64,000 bases of DNA from Pseudobutyrivibrio ruminis HUN009 (GTDB lineage: Bacteria > Bacillota > Clostridia > Lachnospirales > Lachnospiraceae). Within the stretch, counting starts at the first letter, position 1. Each line of letters opens with the position of its first letter. The position numbers and the translations under genes were made by a program. The notes beneath the pieces were generated by a model, which saw nothing but the letters and a program-made list of their open reading frames with translations, was not told the origin of the DNA and made no database searches. The DNA lies in NCBI RefSeq assembly GCF_000703005.1, contig NZ_JNLH01000001.1, positions 1,791,001 through 1,855,000 of the forward strand, written 5' to 3'. This document shows positions 25,134 through 34,173 of this stretch, in pieces.

Positions 25134-25679
25134 ATGAGAATAGGTACAGGTTATGATGTACATAGGCTTGTGGAGGGCCGCGATTTAATCATAGGTGGTG
25201 TTAAAATCGAGCACACACTTGGGCTTTTAGGTCACTCCGATGCAGATGTACTTTTACATGCAATATCAGATGCTGTGCTTGGTGCAGCAGGGCTTAAGGA
25301 TATAGGGGCACATTTTCCAGATACTGATCCTAAATATAAGGGGGCAGATTCCCAGAAGCTTTTAGAAGAGGTTCGTGAGCTTGTTATGGATGAAGGCTAT
25401 GTAGTAGGAAATGTGGATGCTACAGTTATCGCTCAGGCACCAAAGCTTCGTCCTTTCATTGAGCTGATGGAAGAAAATGTAGCCAGGTGTCTTGGCATTG
25501 ATGTATCTCAGGTTAATATCAAAGCTACCACAGAAGAACATTTAGGCTTTACAGGCCGAGAAGAAGGCATCAGCGCGCAGGCAGTCTGTTTACTCTACGA
25601 ATTCTATGATGGAAGCAATGTAGTAATGGACACAGGACGTAGCTGCGAAGGATGCGCAGGATGCAAAAGAGGAGAATAG
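25134..25679 (+). CDS. ispF: 2-C-methyl-D-erythritol 2,4-cyclodiphosphate synthase
   Basis: A 181-residue enzyme of the non-mevalonate isoprenoid pathway, which cyclises CDP-methylerythritol 2-phosphate. Metal and substrate motifs are intact: [11 protein letters not shown] (Asp and His), [23 protein letters not shown], and the C-terminal [19 protein letters not shown]. It is about 20 residues longer than usual, because the core is followed by a tail with three Cys ([12 protein letters not shown]). AGGAGG precedes the ATG. It leads the ispF-cysS-mrnC-rlmB-sigH gene order typical of Clostridia. Confidence 0.95.
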   Translation: MRIGTGYDVHRLVEGRDLIIGGVKIEHTLGLLGHSDADVLLHAISDAVLGAAGLKDIGAHFPDTDPKYKGADSQKLLEEVRELVMDEGYVVGNVDATVIAQAPKLRPFIELMEENVARCLGIDVSQVNIKATTEEHLGFTGREEGISAQAVCLLYEFYDGSNVVMDTGRSCEGCAGCKRGE

Positions 25680-25681
25680 TA

Positions 25682-27109
25682 ATGGCAGGAAAATTTACAT
25701 TTTATAATACTTTAGCTAGACAGGTTGAGGAGTTTAAACCAAACGAAGAGGGCAAGGTTAGCATGTACACATGCGGCCCTACAGTGTATCATTTTGCACA
25801 TATCGGAAATATCCGTACATACATCATGCAGGATGCTCTTATTAAGTCATTAGAGTACGCAGGATACGATGTTCGCCGTGTTATGAACATCACTGATGTT
25901 GGACATCTTTCATCTGATGCAGATACAGGTGAGGATAAGATGGTAGCTGGCGCAAAGCGTGAGCACAAGACAGTTATGGAGATTGCAAAGTTCTACACAG
26001 ATGCTTTCTTCAAAGATTTCGATGCAGTTGGAAACAAGCGCCCAGATGTTGTTGAGCCTGCTACAAACTGCATTCCAGAGTTCATCCACATGGTAGAGGT
26101 CCTTCTTGAAAAGGGCTATGCATATGTAGCTGGTGGAAATGTTTACTTTGACACTAGCAAGCTTCAGGACTATTACGTATTTTCTTCATCAGTTGAAAAG
26201 GAAGCCCTTGAGGTTGGTGTTCGTGACGACGTAGAAGAGGATGTTAATAAGAAAAACAAGACTGATTTCGTTCTTTGGTTTACAAAATCAAAGTTTGAGG
26301 ATCAGGCCCTTAAGTGGGAAAGCCCATGGGGTGTTGGTTACCCAGGATGGCACATTGAGTGCTCATGCATCTCAATGAAGCACCTTGGAGAATACATCGA
26401 TATCCATTGCGGTGGTGTTGACAACATCTTCCCACATCATACAAACGAAATTGCTCAATCAGAGGCATATCTCGGACATAAGTGGTGCAATTACTGGTTC
26501 CACAGCAATCACCTTAACGACCAGTCAGGAAAGATGTCAAAGTCAAAGGGAGCAATCCTTACAGTTTCTGTTCTTCAGGAAAAGGGATATGACCCACTTG
26601 TATACAGATTATTCTGCTTACAGTCACACTATCGTAAGCCACTTGTTTTCTCTTGGGAAAATCTGGACAACACAGTACAGGCATACAACAAGCTTGTAAA
26701 GCGTGTTTCAGAACTCAAGAATGATGGAGCAGTTGATGAGGCTGTTAAGGCTGAATACGAGGCAAAGTTCCTTGAGGCAGTATCAAACGACTTAAATACA
26801 TCAATGGCTATTACAGTCCTTTATGATGCTCTTAAGGCAGATACAAACGATGTAACAAAGCTTGCTCTTGTAGAAAGCTTTGATAGAGTTTTATCACTTG
26901 ATTTGATTGGACATGCAAAGGCTTTAGCAGATGGAGCTTCATCTGTTGATGCTGAGCTTGAAGCATTCATCAATGACGCAATTGCTCGTCGTGCAGAAGC
27001 TAAAAAGGCAAAGGATTTTGCTACAGCAGATGCAATCAGAGCAGAGCTTTTAGAAAAAGGTGTAGAGATTAAAGATACTCGTGAGGGAGTAGTATGGCAG
27101 TTGATTTAA
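25682..27109 (+). CDS. cysS: cysteinyl-tRNA synthetase
   Basis: A 475-residue class I synthetase that charges tRNA-Cys. The HIGH-type motif is in FAHIGNIRTY (about residues 35-44) and the KMSKS motif in GKMSKSKGAIL. Zinc ligands are Cys in YTCGPTVYH, Cys in HIECSCISM and His near HTNEIAQ. ATG 25682 follows AAGAGGAG, 2 bp after the ispF stop; a longer frame from 25652 overlaps ispF and has no site. The 3' end overlaps mrnC by 16 bp, indicating coupled translation. Confidence 0.97.
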   Translation: MAGKFTFYNTLARQVEEFKPNEEGKVSMYTCGPTVYHFAHIGNIRTYIMQDALIKSLEYAGYDVRRVMNITDVGHLSSDADTGEDKMVAGAKREHKTVMEIAKFYTDAFFKDFDAVGNKRPDVVEPATNCIPEFIHMVEVLLEKGYAYVAGGNVYFDTSKLQDYYVFSSSVEKEALEVGVRDDVEEDVNKKNKTDFVLWFTKSKFEDQALKWESPWGVGYPGWHIECSCISMKHLGEYIDIHCGGVDNIFPHHTNEIAQSEAYLGHKWCNYWFHSNHLNDQSGKMSKSKGAILTVSVLQEKGYDPLVYRLFCLQSHYRKPLVFSWENLDNTVQAYNKLVKRVSELKNDGAVDEAVKAEYEAKFLEAVSNDLNTSMAITVLYDALKADTNDVTKLALVESFDRVLSLDLIGHAKALADGASSVDAELEAFINDAIARRAEAKKAKDFATADAIRAELLEKGVEIKDTREGVVWQLI

Positions 27110-27531
27110 ACAGCTATTTTAATGAACAATTTGGCATAGAACAAAAGGATATTCGTACATATTCACCGCTTACCCTTGCGTATATTGGTGATGCAGTGTT
27201 TGATATCGTCATCCGTTCTATCCTTGTAAATAAGGGCAATACCCCTGTTAATAAGCTTCACCAGAGGGCAAGTCAGGTAGTCAAGGCTCAGACCCAAGCA
27301 GCCATGGTTATGGCCCTTATGGACCAGCTTACAGATGCAGAGTCTGATTGGTACCGCCGTGGTCGCAATTCCAAGCCTCACACAAAGGCAAAGAATGCAT
27401 CCACAATGGATTACCTGGAGGCTACAGGTTTTGAGGCGGTGCTTGGATACCTTTATCTCACGGGAGACATGGACCGTATATGTGAGCTTGTGGCACGCGG
27501 TGTGGAAGCCGTGGAATTGGACATTCTATAA
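27094..27531 (+). CDS. mrnC: Mini-ribonuclease III
   Basis: A 145-residue RNase III-fold nuclease without a double-stranded RNA binding domain. It removes the ends of 23S rRNA precursors in Firmicutes. The conserved acidic motif is LAYIGDAVFDIVIR (about 27-40); GRNSKPHTKAKNASTMDYLEATGFEAVLGYLYL carries the second acidic cluster. It overlaps cysS by 16 bp, the usual cysS-mrnC arrangement. A structured repeat element lies between it and rlmB. Confidence 0.93.
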   Translation: MAVDLNSYFNEQFGIEQKDIRTYSPLTLAYIGDAVFDIVIRSILVNKGNTPVNKLHQRASQVVKAQTQAAMVMALMDQLTDAESDWYRRGRNSKPHTKAKNASTMDYLEATGFEAVLGYLYLTGDMDRICELVARGVEAVELDIL

Positions 27532-27554
27532 TTTAGTTATATTAGAAAGAGTAA

Positions 27555-27638
27555 GCTAGTAGACAGCAAGCTCTTAGGTTTCTCTAGCGAGACATGTAGT
27601 CGAGTGGAGAAACACTAAGGCTTGTAGGCGTAACTAGC
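27555..27638 (+). repeat. structured repeat element, copy A
   Basis: One of five related elements. Outer stem GCTAGT/ACTAGC (27555-27560, 27633-27638), conserved GTAG and CGTAAC strands, stem CAAGC/GCTTG continuing into TTAGGTTTCTC/GAGAAACACTAA, and an apical GCGAGACAT to AGTCGAG region. It lies between mrnC and rlmB, ending 15 bp before the rlmB ATG, which has no clear ribosome site. Confidence 0.75.
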
Positions 27639-27653
27639 GTAGGTTTTAGAAAA

Positions 27654-28394
27654 ATGGAAGAAAGTAGAATTGTAGAAGGCCGTAATGCAGTGCTGGAGGC
27701 CTTCAGAAGTGGAAAAACTATAGATAAGTTGTTTGTTTTGGAAGGCTGCAAGGATGGCCCAATCCAGACAATACTTAGAGAAGCAAAGAAGAGCAAGGAC
27801 ACAGTCATCAGCTTCGTTAAGAAAGAGCGCCTTGATCAGCTTTCAGAGACAGGCAAGCATCAGGGAGTTTTGGCATACGCAGCAAGCTATGACTATGTTG
27901 AGCTTGATGAAATCATGGAGCGCGCAAAGGCTAAGGGCGAGGCACCATTTCTTATCATTCTTGATAATATCGAGGATCCTCACAACCTTGGAGCAATCAT
28001 TCGTACTGCAAACCAGGTTGGTGCTCATGGTGTTGTTATTCCTAAGCACAGAGCAGTTGGTCTTACTGCTACAGTTGCAAAGGCTTCAGCAGGTGCTATC
28101 AACTACACACCAGTAGCAAAGGTTACAAACATTAGCAAGACAATGGAAGAGCTGAAAGAACAGGGCATGTGGTTTGTATGTGCCGATATGGGTGGCACTA
28201 CAATGTACGACCTTAACCTTACAGGTTCAATCGGTCTTGTAATTGGAAATGAAGGACATGGTGTTTCTGATTTAGTTAAAAAGAACTGCGACATGATAGC
28301 ATCAATTCCTATGTTTGGTGATATAGATTCACTTAATGCATCAGTTGCTTGTGGAGTTTTAGCTTATGAAATCGTTAGACAAAGAATACAGTAA
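27654..28394 (+). CDS. rlmB: 23S rRNA (guanosine-2'-O-)-methyltransferase, TrmH family
   Basis: A 246-residue SPOUT methyltransferase. It has an N-terminal RNA-binding domain (about 1-78; IVEGRNAVLEAFRSGKTIDK) and a C-terminal knotted domain with the three TrmH motifs: NIEDPHNLGAIIRTANQVG, GLVIGNEGHGVSD and SLNASVACGVLAYE. It methylates a guanosine in the 23S rRNA peptidyl-transferase loop. A structured element sits immediately upstream and no good Shine-Dalgarno site is visible. It overlaps sigH by 29 bp, suggesting coupled translation. Confidence 0.93.
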   Translation: MEESRIVEGRNAVLEAFRSGKTIDKLFVLEGCKDGPIQTILREAKKSKDTVISFVKKERLDQLSETGKHQGVLAYAASYDYVELDEIMERAKAKGEAPFLIILDNIEDPHNLGAIIRTANQVGAHGVVIPKHRAVGLTATVAKASAGAINYTPVAKVTNISKTMEELKEQGMWFVCADMGGTTMYDLNLTGSIGLVIGNEGHGVSDLVKKNCDMIASIPMFGDIDSLNASVACGVLAYEIVRQRIQ

Positions 28395-28962
28395 GTTAAC
28401 AGATGAAGAGTTAATTAGAAAATATCGGGATGGCGACCAGGCCATCCTGAATTTTATATGTGAAAAGTATAAGCCCCTTGTTTTAAAAAATTCCAAGAAG
28501 TACTTTTTGGTTGGTGGTGAGAATGAGGATTTAATACAAGAGGGAATGATAGGTCTTTTCAGCGCTATCGGTGATTACAATATTTCCTCGGATGTTACAT
28601 TCTTTCATTTTGCACAGATGTGTATTGATCGCCAGATGATTAAGGCAATCGAGGCTAGTAACAGAAAAAAGCATTCTCCGTTAAATGCATATGTTTCATT
28701 GTATGACGAGGACGGTGCAGAGAGAGAAGAACCGGCCTTCACAACCGATGATCCTGCCGAGATTGTTATCGAAGCAGAGGAGAATCTTGACCTTATAGAC
28801 AGACTGAAAAAAGCCTTGTCTCCTATGGAAAAGCAAGTCTTTGAGTTATATATGCAGGATTATGACTATAGAGAAATAGCTGCAAAATTGGGAAAAACGG
28901 AGAAGTCCGTAGACAATACACTTACTAGAATAAAGTCAAAAGCAAAAGAGTTAATAAAATAA
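28366..28962 (+). CDS. sigH: RNA polymerase sigma factor SigH
   Basis: A 198-residue sigma-70 factor lacking region 1. Region 2 (about 20-90) has YKPLVLKNSKKYFLVGGENEDLIQEGMIGLF, and region 4 (about 140-198) has LSPMEKQVFELYMQDYDYREIAAKLGKTEKSVDN. Length and the rlmB-sigH order match SigH (sigma-30), which directs early sporulation or stationary-phase genes in Firmicutes. Whether this organism sporulates cannot be judged from the window. Its stop codon lies within the stem of structured element D. Confidence 0.92.
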   Translation: MKSLDKEYSKLTDEELIRKYRDGDQAILNFICEKYKPLVLKNSKKYFLVGGENEDLIQEGMIGLFSAIGDYNISSDVTFFHFAQMCIDRQMIKAIEASNRKKHSPLNAYVSLYDEDGAEREEPAFTTDDPAEIVIEAEENLDLIDRLKKALSPMEKQVFELYMQDYDYREIAAKLGKTEKSVDNTLTRIKSKAKELIK

Positions 28963-29053
28963 TCCAATATGTAGACTGCAAGCTCTGAGGTTACTCAAGT
29001 GAAATATCTTTGAACGGAGTAACTTCAGGCTTGTAGTCGTAACATATTGGATT
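28961..29053 (+). repeat. structured repeat element, copy D
   Basis: The most divergent copy. A 12-bp perfect outer stem (AATCCAATATGT/ACATATTGGATT, 28961-28972 with 29042-29053) is unrelated in sequence to the other copies. The conserved GTAG, CAAGCTC, GGCTTG and CGTAAC blocks remain, and the third stem reads GGTTACTC/GAGTAAC. It covers the stop codons of both sigH and the converging dctP gene. Confidence 0.75.
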
Positions 29054-30063
29054 TATAAGATTCCTTTGGTGTAGATCTCGTAAAGTTCGGGGTCTACATT
29101 TTCTTTTATGCTGTCATAAACAGGTGTGGCTGCTTCGCGAATCTGTTCTCTTATATCATCGGAAAGAGGAATGATTTCTGTACCACTTTCTTCGATAGTA
29201 GCGATTCTTGATGCAATACGGTCATCTGACTGCTGACGTGCATACTCTGTGGCAATTGTAGCTGCCTGATTTATTATTTCCTGCTGTTCAGGTGTTAATG
29301 TATTCATAAACTCATCACTGGCTACAAGGGAGATTAAATGAGGCAGGTGATTGGTTTCAACAACATAATCCTGTTGCTCATATAATCTGTTTGAAACAAT
29401 AACCTCATATGGGTTTTCCTGAGCATCAATTGTGCCTTGCTGTAATCCAATGTAAACCTCGGAGAAAGTCATTGGAGTAGGAGAGGCTGAAAGGCTCTTC
29501 CAAAATGCCAGGTGATATGAGTTTTCCATAGTTCTGATTTTCTGTCCCTTGAAGTCTGAGAGAGAATATACAGGCGTGTTTGTGGTCATGACTCTAAAGC
29601 CTTGATCGGCGTATCCTAGTAATTGATAACCGCCTTCTACATAAACTTCTGATATTTTATCCATAAATTCAGGATTATCTACCTTTTCACGGACATCATC
29701 GATTGTGCTGAAAAGACATGGCATATCGAATATAGCAACATCAGGAAGGAATGTAACCTGAGGTGCTGTGTTTTGCACGATAAAAGGAATGTCCCCATCT
29801 TTGCAAGATTCCAGCAACTCTCTGTCGCCACCTAAAACGCTGTTAGGATAAACTTGGATAACCATCTGTCCATCACTAAGCTCGTATACTTCTTCGGCGA
29901 ATTTTTCGGCATATATCTGAGTTACAGTATCCTCTGGGCTGGATGTTCCAAGGGGCCAGGCATAAGTCTGAGTCTCAGATACAGCTGTGGATGTTCCACA
30001 AGATGTAAATGACAAAACAATCATTAATGATGTTGATAAAGCTAGTAGTTGTTTAAATCTCAT
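29053..30063 (-). CDS. dctP: TRAP transporter solute-binding lipoprotein (DctP family)
   Basis: A 336-residue extracellular binding protein of a tripartite (TRAP) transporter. A lipobox (SFTSC, Cys about 22) anchors it. The body carries typical DctP motifs: YPNSVLGGDRELLESCKDGD, AIFDMPCLF, GFRVMTTNTPVYSLSDFKGQKIRT, and MTFSEVYIGLQQGTIDAQENPYE with the Arg-binding region for a carboxylate. Ligands of this family are usually organic acids. It is the last gene of dctQ-dctM-dctP. The shikimate-type genes on the same strand upstream suggest the ligand may be shikimate, quinate or similar (inference). Confidence 0.92.
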   Translation of the reverse strand: MRFKQLLALSTSLMIVLSFTSCGTSTAVSETQTYAWPLGTSSPEDTVTQIYAEKFAEEVYELSDGQMVIQVYPNSVLGGDRELLESCKDGDIPFIVQNTAPQVTFLPDVAIFDMPCLFSTIDDVREKVDNPEFMDKISEVYVEGGYQLLGYADQGFRVMTTNTPVYSLSDFKGQKIRTMENSYHLAFWKSLSASPTPMTFSEVYIGLQQGTIDAQENPYEVIVSNRLYEQQDYVVETNHLPHLISLVASDEFMNTLTPEQQEIINQAATIATEYARQQSDDRIASRIATIEESGTEIIPLSDDIREQIREAATPVYDSIKENVDPELYEIYTKGIL

Positions 30064-30083
30064 ATTGTTTCTCCTGATACGGT

Positions 30084-31373
30084 TTATAAAAGTACTAAGC
30101 TGATGGCTGGAATGAATGTGATAAGTAACAAAGCAACTAAGAACATTAAAATCATAGGCATTGCCTTCTTAGCAATATCCATAACAGGCACATCTGTAAG
30201 GGAGCTTGCAACGAAAAGATTTACACCAATTGGAGGTGTAACAAATCCGATTGCAAGGTTAACAACCATCATAATACCGAAGTGAACGCCATCCATGCCT
30301 ACTGCCTGCACAATAGGAAGCAGGATAGGAGATAAAATAAGGATAGCAGGAGTTGTATCCATAACCATTCCAACAATAAGAAGGAACAGGTTGATTACAA
30401 GTAAAAGGATAATCTTGTTGGTAAAATTATCCAGAATATATCCGCTGACAAGCTGTGGTACCTGCATTAAAGTAAGCACTCGTGAGAATGCAGTTGATGC
30501 AGCAAGAATGAAAAGGATTGGTGCATAAGTTTTCATTGCTTCCACAAAAATATTCCATATATCGGAAATGCGAATTGTCTTGTAAACAAATAAGCTGATT
30601 ACCAATGCATAAAATACGGAGATAACTGCAGCCTCTGTAGGAGAAGCTATGCCTGCATAGATACATCCAAGAACGATAATTGGGCTAAGTATTGCAAAGA
30701 AGCTATCCTTGAATATTTTTCCAAATCCTTTTGAGTGAAGTGCATCTATTTCGGCGTTAATTTTTTCTTTGTCTTCACCACAGCATTTGCAATGAATATA
30801 TGCATAAAGCATCAAAAGTATACTTATAAGAATGCCAGGAATGATGCCGGCGATAAATAGATTACCTACTGATTCACCGGAGGCCATTGCGTACATAATA
30901 AAAGGAATACTAGGTGGAATGATAACACCGAGACCACCGGCTACAGCAACAATCGCTGTAGAAAACTTTTTATCATATCCCATATTCAGTAGAAGAGGGA
31001 TGGTCATGGAACCTACGGCTGCAACTGTTGCAGGAGCCGAACCAGAAATTGCGCCATAAAATAGGCATGTGATGATAACGGCGCATGGAACGCCTGCAGT
31101 TTTCTTACCAATAAAATATGAGAACACGTCAAATAGCTTTTTAGAAATCTGACCGTGAGCCATAATGATTCCAGATAAAACAAACATTGGAACTGCAAGA
31201 AGAGGGAAGCTGTCGATACCGCCTACCATGGAACGGATTACATAGCTTGCACTTGCAGTAAATGAAGGATCAAATGCTCCTGGAAGAACAGCAACTATAC
31301 CAAGTGAGATTGATACAGGAATGGCTATAATTAAGCAAATTACAAAAAGAATAAGTACAGTGATTGCGCTCAT
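30084..31373 (-). CDS. dctM: TRAP transporter large permease (DctM family)
   Basis: A 429-residue membrane protein with about 12 helices. Family motifs include LAVPMFVLSGIIMAHG, CLFYGAISGSAPATVAAVGS, GGLGVIIPPSIPFIMYA and AIGFVTPPIGVNLFVASSL. It uses the sodium gradient to move the acid delivered by DctP. It lies 2 bp from dctQ upstream and 20 bp from dctP downstream. Confidence 0.95.
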   Translation of the reverse strand: MSAITVLILFVICLIIAIPVSISLGIVAVLPGAFDPSFTASASYVIRSMVGGIDSFPLLAVPMFVLSGIIMAHGQISKKLFDVFSYFIGKKTAGVPCAVIITCLFYGAISGSAPATVAAVGSMTIPLLLNMGYDKKFSTAIVAVAGGLGVIIPPSIPFIMYAMASGESVGNLFIAGIIPGILISILLMLYAYIHCKCCGEDKEKINAEIDALHSKGFGKIFKDSFFAILSPIIVLGCIYAGIASPTEAAVISVFYALVISLFVYKTIRISDIWNIFVEAMKTYAPILFILAASTAFSRVLTLMQVPQLVSGYILDNFTNKIILLLVINLFLLIVGMVMDTTPAILILSPILLPIVQAVGMDGVHFGIMMVVNLAIGFVTPPIGVNLFVASSLTDVPVMDIAKKAMPMILMFLVALLLITFIPAISLVLL

Positions 31374-31375
31374 GC

Positions 31376-32014
31376 TTAATTTCCTCCTTCCTTGTTGCTG
31401 GTATTGTCCTGTTCAAGTATTTCTTTATTAAAGTTTTCCTGTGAAAGGAGATTGCTCATAGAATTTTTGATATTAGCACGTCTTTCAAGCTCTGCTAAGT
31501 GAGATGGCCAATCCTTGAGCTCTTCCTGATGGATGACATTATGCCACTCTAAAAACCATCTTTCTAAGATGCGGATAGCGCAAAGTGTAAAGCACACAAG
31601 TGGAGCTGACTGTACGTAATACATAGGGATTCCGCAGGCAGGAGAAACCTGACCGCTTTCGATAGTAGCCATAAGGTATCTGTAGGCAAAAGGAATTAAA
31701 TACACAAAGAAAATGAATTCTACTGTAAGATTTAATACTTTTACAGATGCTTTTTTTCTTGGTTTGAGATTTCGAATGAACTGGTCAATCTTGATTGAAA
31801 TACATTTCTTAGTGCATAAGCTAACACTGAAAAATGCTGACCAGATAAAAAGATATCTAGTGATTTCTTCTGACCATGAGAGAGAAGCCCCTAAAATGTA
31901 GCGGCAGAAAATCTGAATGCCCATAATGACACTCATAGCGATAAGAAGAACGACCATGATGAATTCTTCAAGGTATTCATCTACAAAGAAAAAAATACGT
32001 TTGATTCCAGTCAT
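31376..32014 (-). CDS. dctQ: TRAP transporter small permease (DctQ family)
   Basis: A 212-residue protein with four membrane helices (residues about 15-40, 50-70, 90-112, 128-150) and the DctQ motif LSWSEEITRYLFIWSAFFS. The C-terminal tail of about 60 residues is hydrophilic and longer than usual. It is the first gene of the transporter operon, with the promoter at 32050-32078 and AAAGGGG upstream of the start. Confidence 0.92.
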   Translation of the reverse strand: MTGIKRIFFFVDEYLEEFIMVVLLIAMSVIMGIQIFCRYILGASLSWSEEITRYLFIWSAFFSVSLCTKKCISIKIDQFIRNLKPRKKASVKVLNLTVEFIFFVYLIPFAYRYLMATIESGQVSPACGIPMYYVQSAPLVCFTLCAIRILERWFLEWHNVIHQEELKDWPSHLAELERRANIKNSMSNLLSQENFNKEILEQDNTSNKEGGN

Positions 32015-32049
32015 ATAATGGTACCCCTTTGGCTAGTTTGTATGATTTT

Positions 32050-32078
32050 AGTATAAACATTATGAAGTACTTTAGCAA
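32050..32078 (-). promoter_or_regulatory. promoter of dctQMP
   Basis: On the minus strand, TTGCTA (32073-32078), N17, TATACT (32050-32055). Confidence 0.6.
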
Positions 32079-32125
32079 AGTAAAGTTAAAATAATTCAGA
32101 ATATTTACACTAAATTCTTAAAATT

Positions 32126-32160
32126 TAAGGGCAATTTGTGCTGAGCACAAACCGCCCTTA
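32126..32160 (-). terminator. terminator after aroD
   Basis: On the minus strand TAAGGGC pairs with GCCCTTA, with an inner TTTGTGC/GCACAAA stem, followed by an A/T-rich stretch. It separates aroD from the dctQMP promoter. Confidence 0.65.
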
Positions 32161-32173
32161 TAAGACTTAATAA

Positions 32174-32935
32174 TTACATTGAACCATGTATAAGATTAAG
32201 TATTGTAGAAAGGTCTGATGCGTTCATCTGGCCTGGTGCAGAAGCTTTTCCAACAGCACCGAATGTGAGAGCAGAGCCGAATGCTTCGCCGCAAAGACGG
32301 CTAACAAGTCCTGTGCCTGCCATAGACATTGTGATAATTGGACGATCTGCATAATTGCTTGCCATTTCTTCTGTTGCAGCAAGGAGAGTAACTACATCCT
32401 TTTTGCAAGTAGGCATAACAGCAATCTTTGGAATATCTGCGCCAAGCTCCTGCATTTTACGAAGACGAGAAACGATATCGTCCTTGTCAGGAGTCTTGTC
32501 AAAGTCATGATTAGAAGCTACAACCTTTACGCCGTTTGCATGAGCGCTAGCAACGATATCCTTAACAATATCATCACCTGTGAAAACTTCTACATCAACT
32601 AAATCTACCATACCAGTTGCAGCTGCATTCTTATTGAGTGTAGCGTAAGCATCTTTATCGATAGATTTTTCTCCACCTTCATTGCTTGTTCTGAAAGTGA
32701 AGAGGAGAGGTGTGTCGCCAAGAGCGGCTCTTAAATCCTTAAGAACATCCTCAACCTTTGAAAAATCAAATACATCATCAAACCAGTCAACACGCCATTC
32801 AACTACATCATGTGCAACGCCGTTGAATGAAGCAGCTGCTGCGAGGATGTCTTCCTTTGTTTTTCCAACGATAGGCACGCAAATCTTTGGTACACCTTCG
32901 CCAATAACAACATTTCTTACTTTTACTGTATTCAT
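32174..32935 (-). CDS. aroD: type I 3-dehydroquinate dehydratase
   Basis: A 253-residue class I enzyme interconverting 3-dehydroquinate and 3-dehydroshikimate through a Schiff base. VVEWRVDWFDD, the catalytic His in VVASNHDFDKTPD (about 143) and the Schiff-base Lys in DIPKIAVMPT (about 170) are present. Type I enzymes can serve either biosynthesis or quinate breakdown. It follows the MFS gene by 16 bp and is read with aroE and the MFS transporter, separate from any visible aro biosynthesis operon, which favours a catabolic role. Confidence 0.93.
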   Translation of the reverse strand: MNTVKVRNVVIGEGVPKICVPIVGKTKEDILAAAASFNGVAHDVVEWRVDWFDDVFDFSKVEDVLKDLRAALGDTPLLFTFRTSNEGGEKSIDKDAYATLNKNAAATGMVDLVDVEVFTGDDIVKDIVASAHANGVKVVASNHDFDKTPDKDDIVSRLRKMQELGADIPKIAVMPTCKKDVVTLLAATEEMASNYADRPIITMSMAGTGLVSRLCGEAFGSALTFGAVGKASAPGQMNASDLSTILNLIHGSM

Positions 32936-32951
32936 ATTTTTTTCCTCTGTT

Positions 32952-34157
32952 TTATGAATTTGCCTCTACCATCTTAGTGTATCTAAGATTTACAAATAAT
33001 CCAAGTAATACGCCAACAGCTGTAAGAACAATGTTCATAACCATAACGCCTGATGGTGTCATCTGTGAAGCAGCTGTAAGAATAGTGTAGTTGCAAAGTG
33101 ATGAAGCAATCATTACAAGTGCTGTAACTGTACCCTTAATCTTAGGGAAGAGCATGTTACAAACTGATGTGGCAATCTGAAGAAGTCCGCCGGCACCAGC
33201 CCAACCGATAACGAATGCTGCAACCTTACATAATCCAACTGAAGGAGCTGAAAGAACTAAAATTAATGTTACAAGGCAGATAACTGGGTATGCAACGATG
33301 AAACGAACGTCCTTAATCTTACGTGTAAGAAGAGCAGTAACGATAAGAGCAAGGATTGTACCCATTGAATAGTATGTCTGCATAATTGAAGGATCTTCCC
33401 AACCAACATTTGTCTTTGCAAAGTTCTGTGCACAGTTAAGCCATAACTGGAATGTACCTGTACATGTGAAACCGATAAGAATCATAGCAACTGACTCGAT
33501 AGAGAAGTGAGTGTGCTTTAAGCTATCGATAAGACCTTCCTTCTTTTCAGCTGCAGCTGCATCTGAATCTGGAAGTGGAAGGATAAGGATAAGTACAAGT
33601 AATACGATGTATGCAATACCGCAAACATAGAAGAGTCTGTTGTAAGAAACAAGACCTGCTGCGTTTGTTGCAACTGTCATTCCAAGGAAGAATGGAAGTA
33701 ACATCTGTGAAATAGCGATAAAGAACTTAATTCCCATTGTAGCTACACCAGGAGCATCGCTGATAATCTCAGCAACAGCTGGGTAAATACCAGTATCAAG
33801 GAATGAGTTTGCAATACCACCAACGATAGCGCATACGTATGCAATCTGGTAACCACCGTTAACGCCAGCGTTGAATGCCATAGCAAGACCAATGAGGTAG
33901 ATAGCATATGAAGCGCCACCAATCATAACTGAAATACGACGGCCTAACTTATCTGAAAGAGGGCCAGCGAATGGAAGAGCAATAAGTCTACCAAGACCAA
34001 GTGCTGCTGAAATAGCAGTGATTGACATTACCTCAACGCCCCAGCTAGTAGCAAGAGCTTCCTTAATTACAGATTGTCCTAAGATTGAGCAACCAACTCC
34101 GTGAATAAAGTAATTCAAATAAAGAATTAAAGCTGCTGGAAAATATTTCTTGTTCAT
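32952..34157 (-). CDS. MFS transporter, likely for shikimate- or quinate-type acids
   Basis: A 401-residue major facilitator with 12 membrane helices. The conserved loop 2-3 motif reads GPLSDKLGRRISVMIGG (about residues 65-80). ATG 34157 follows AAGGAGAAA at ideal spacing; the longer frame from 34193 overlaps aroE and is rejected. Placement between aroE and aroD suggests transport of a hydroaromatic acid such as shikimate or quinate (inference). Confidence 0.85.
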   Translation of the reverse strand: MNKKYFPAALILYLNYFIHGVGCSILGQSVIKEALATSWGVEVMSITAISAALGLGRLIALPFAGPLSDKLGRRISVMIGGASYAIYLIGLAMAFNAGVNGGYQIAYVCAIVGGIANSFLDTGIYPAVAEIISDAPGVATMGIKFFIAISQMLLPFFLGMTVATNAAGLVSYNRLFYVCGIAYIVLLVLILILPLPDSDAAAAEKKEGLIDSLKHTHFSIESVAMILIGFTCTGTFQLWLNCAQNFAKTNVGWEDPSIMQTYYSMGTILALIVTALLTRKIKDVRFIVAYPVICLVTLILVLSAPSVGLCKVAAFVIGWAGAGGLLQIATSVCNMLFPKIKGTVTALVMIASSLCNYTILTAASQMTPSGVMVMNIVLTAVGVLLGLFVNLRYTKMVEANS

Positions 34158-34173
34158 ATTTTTCTCCTTAAAT

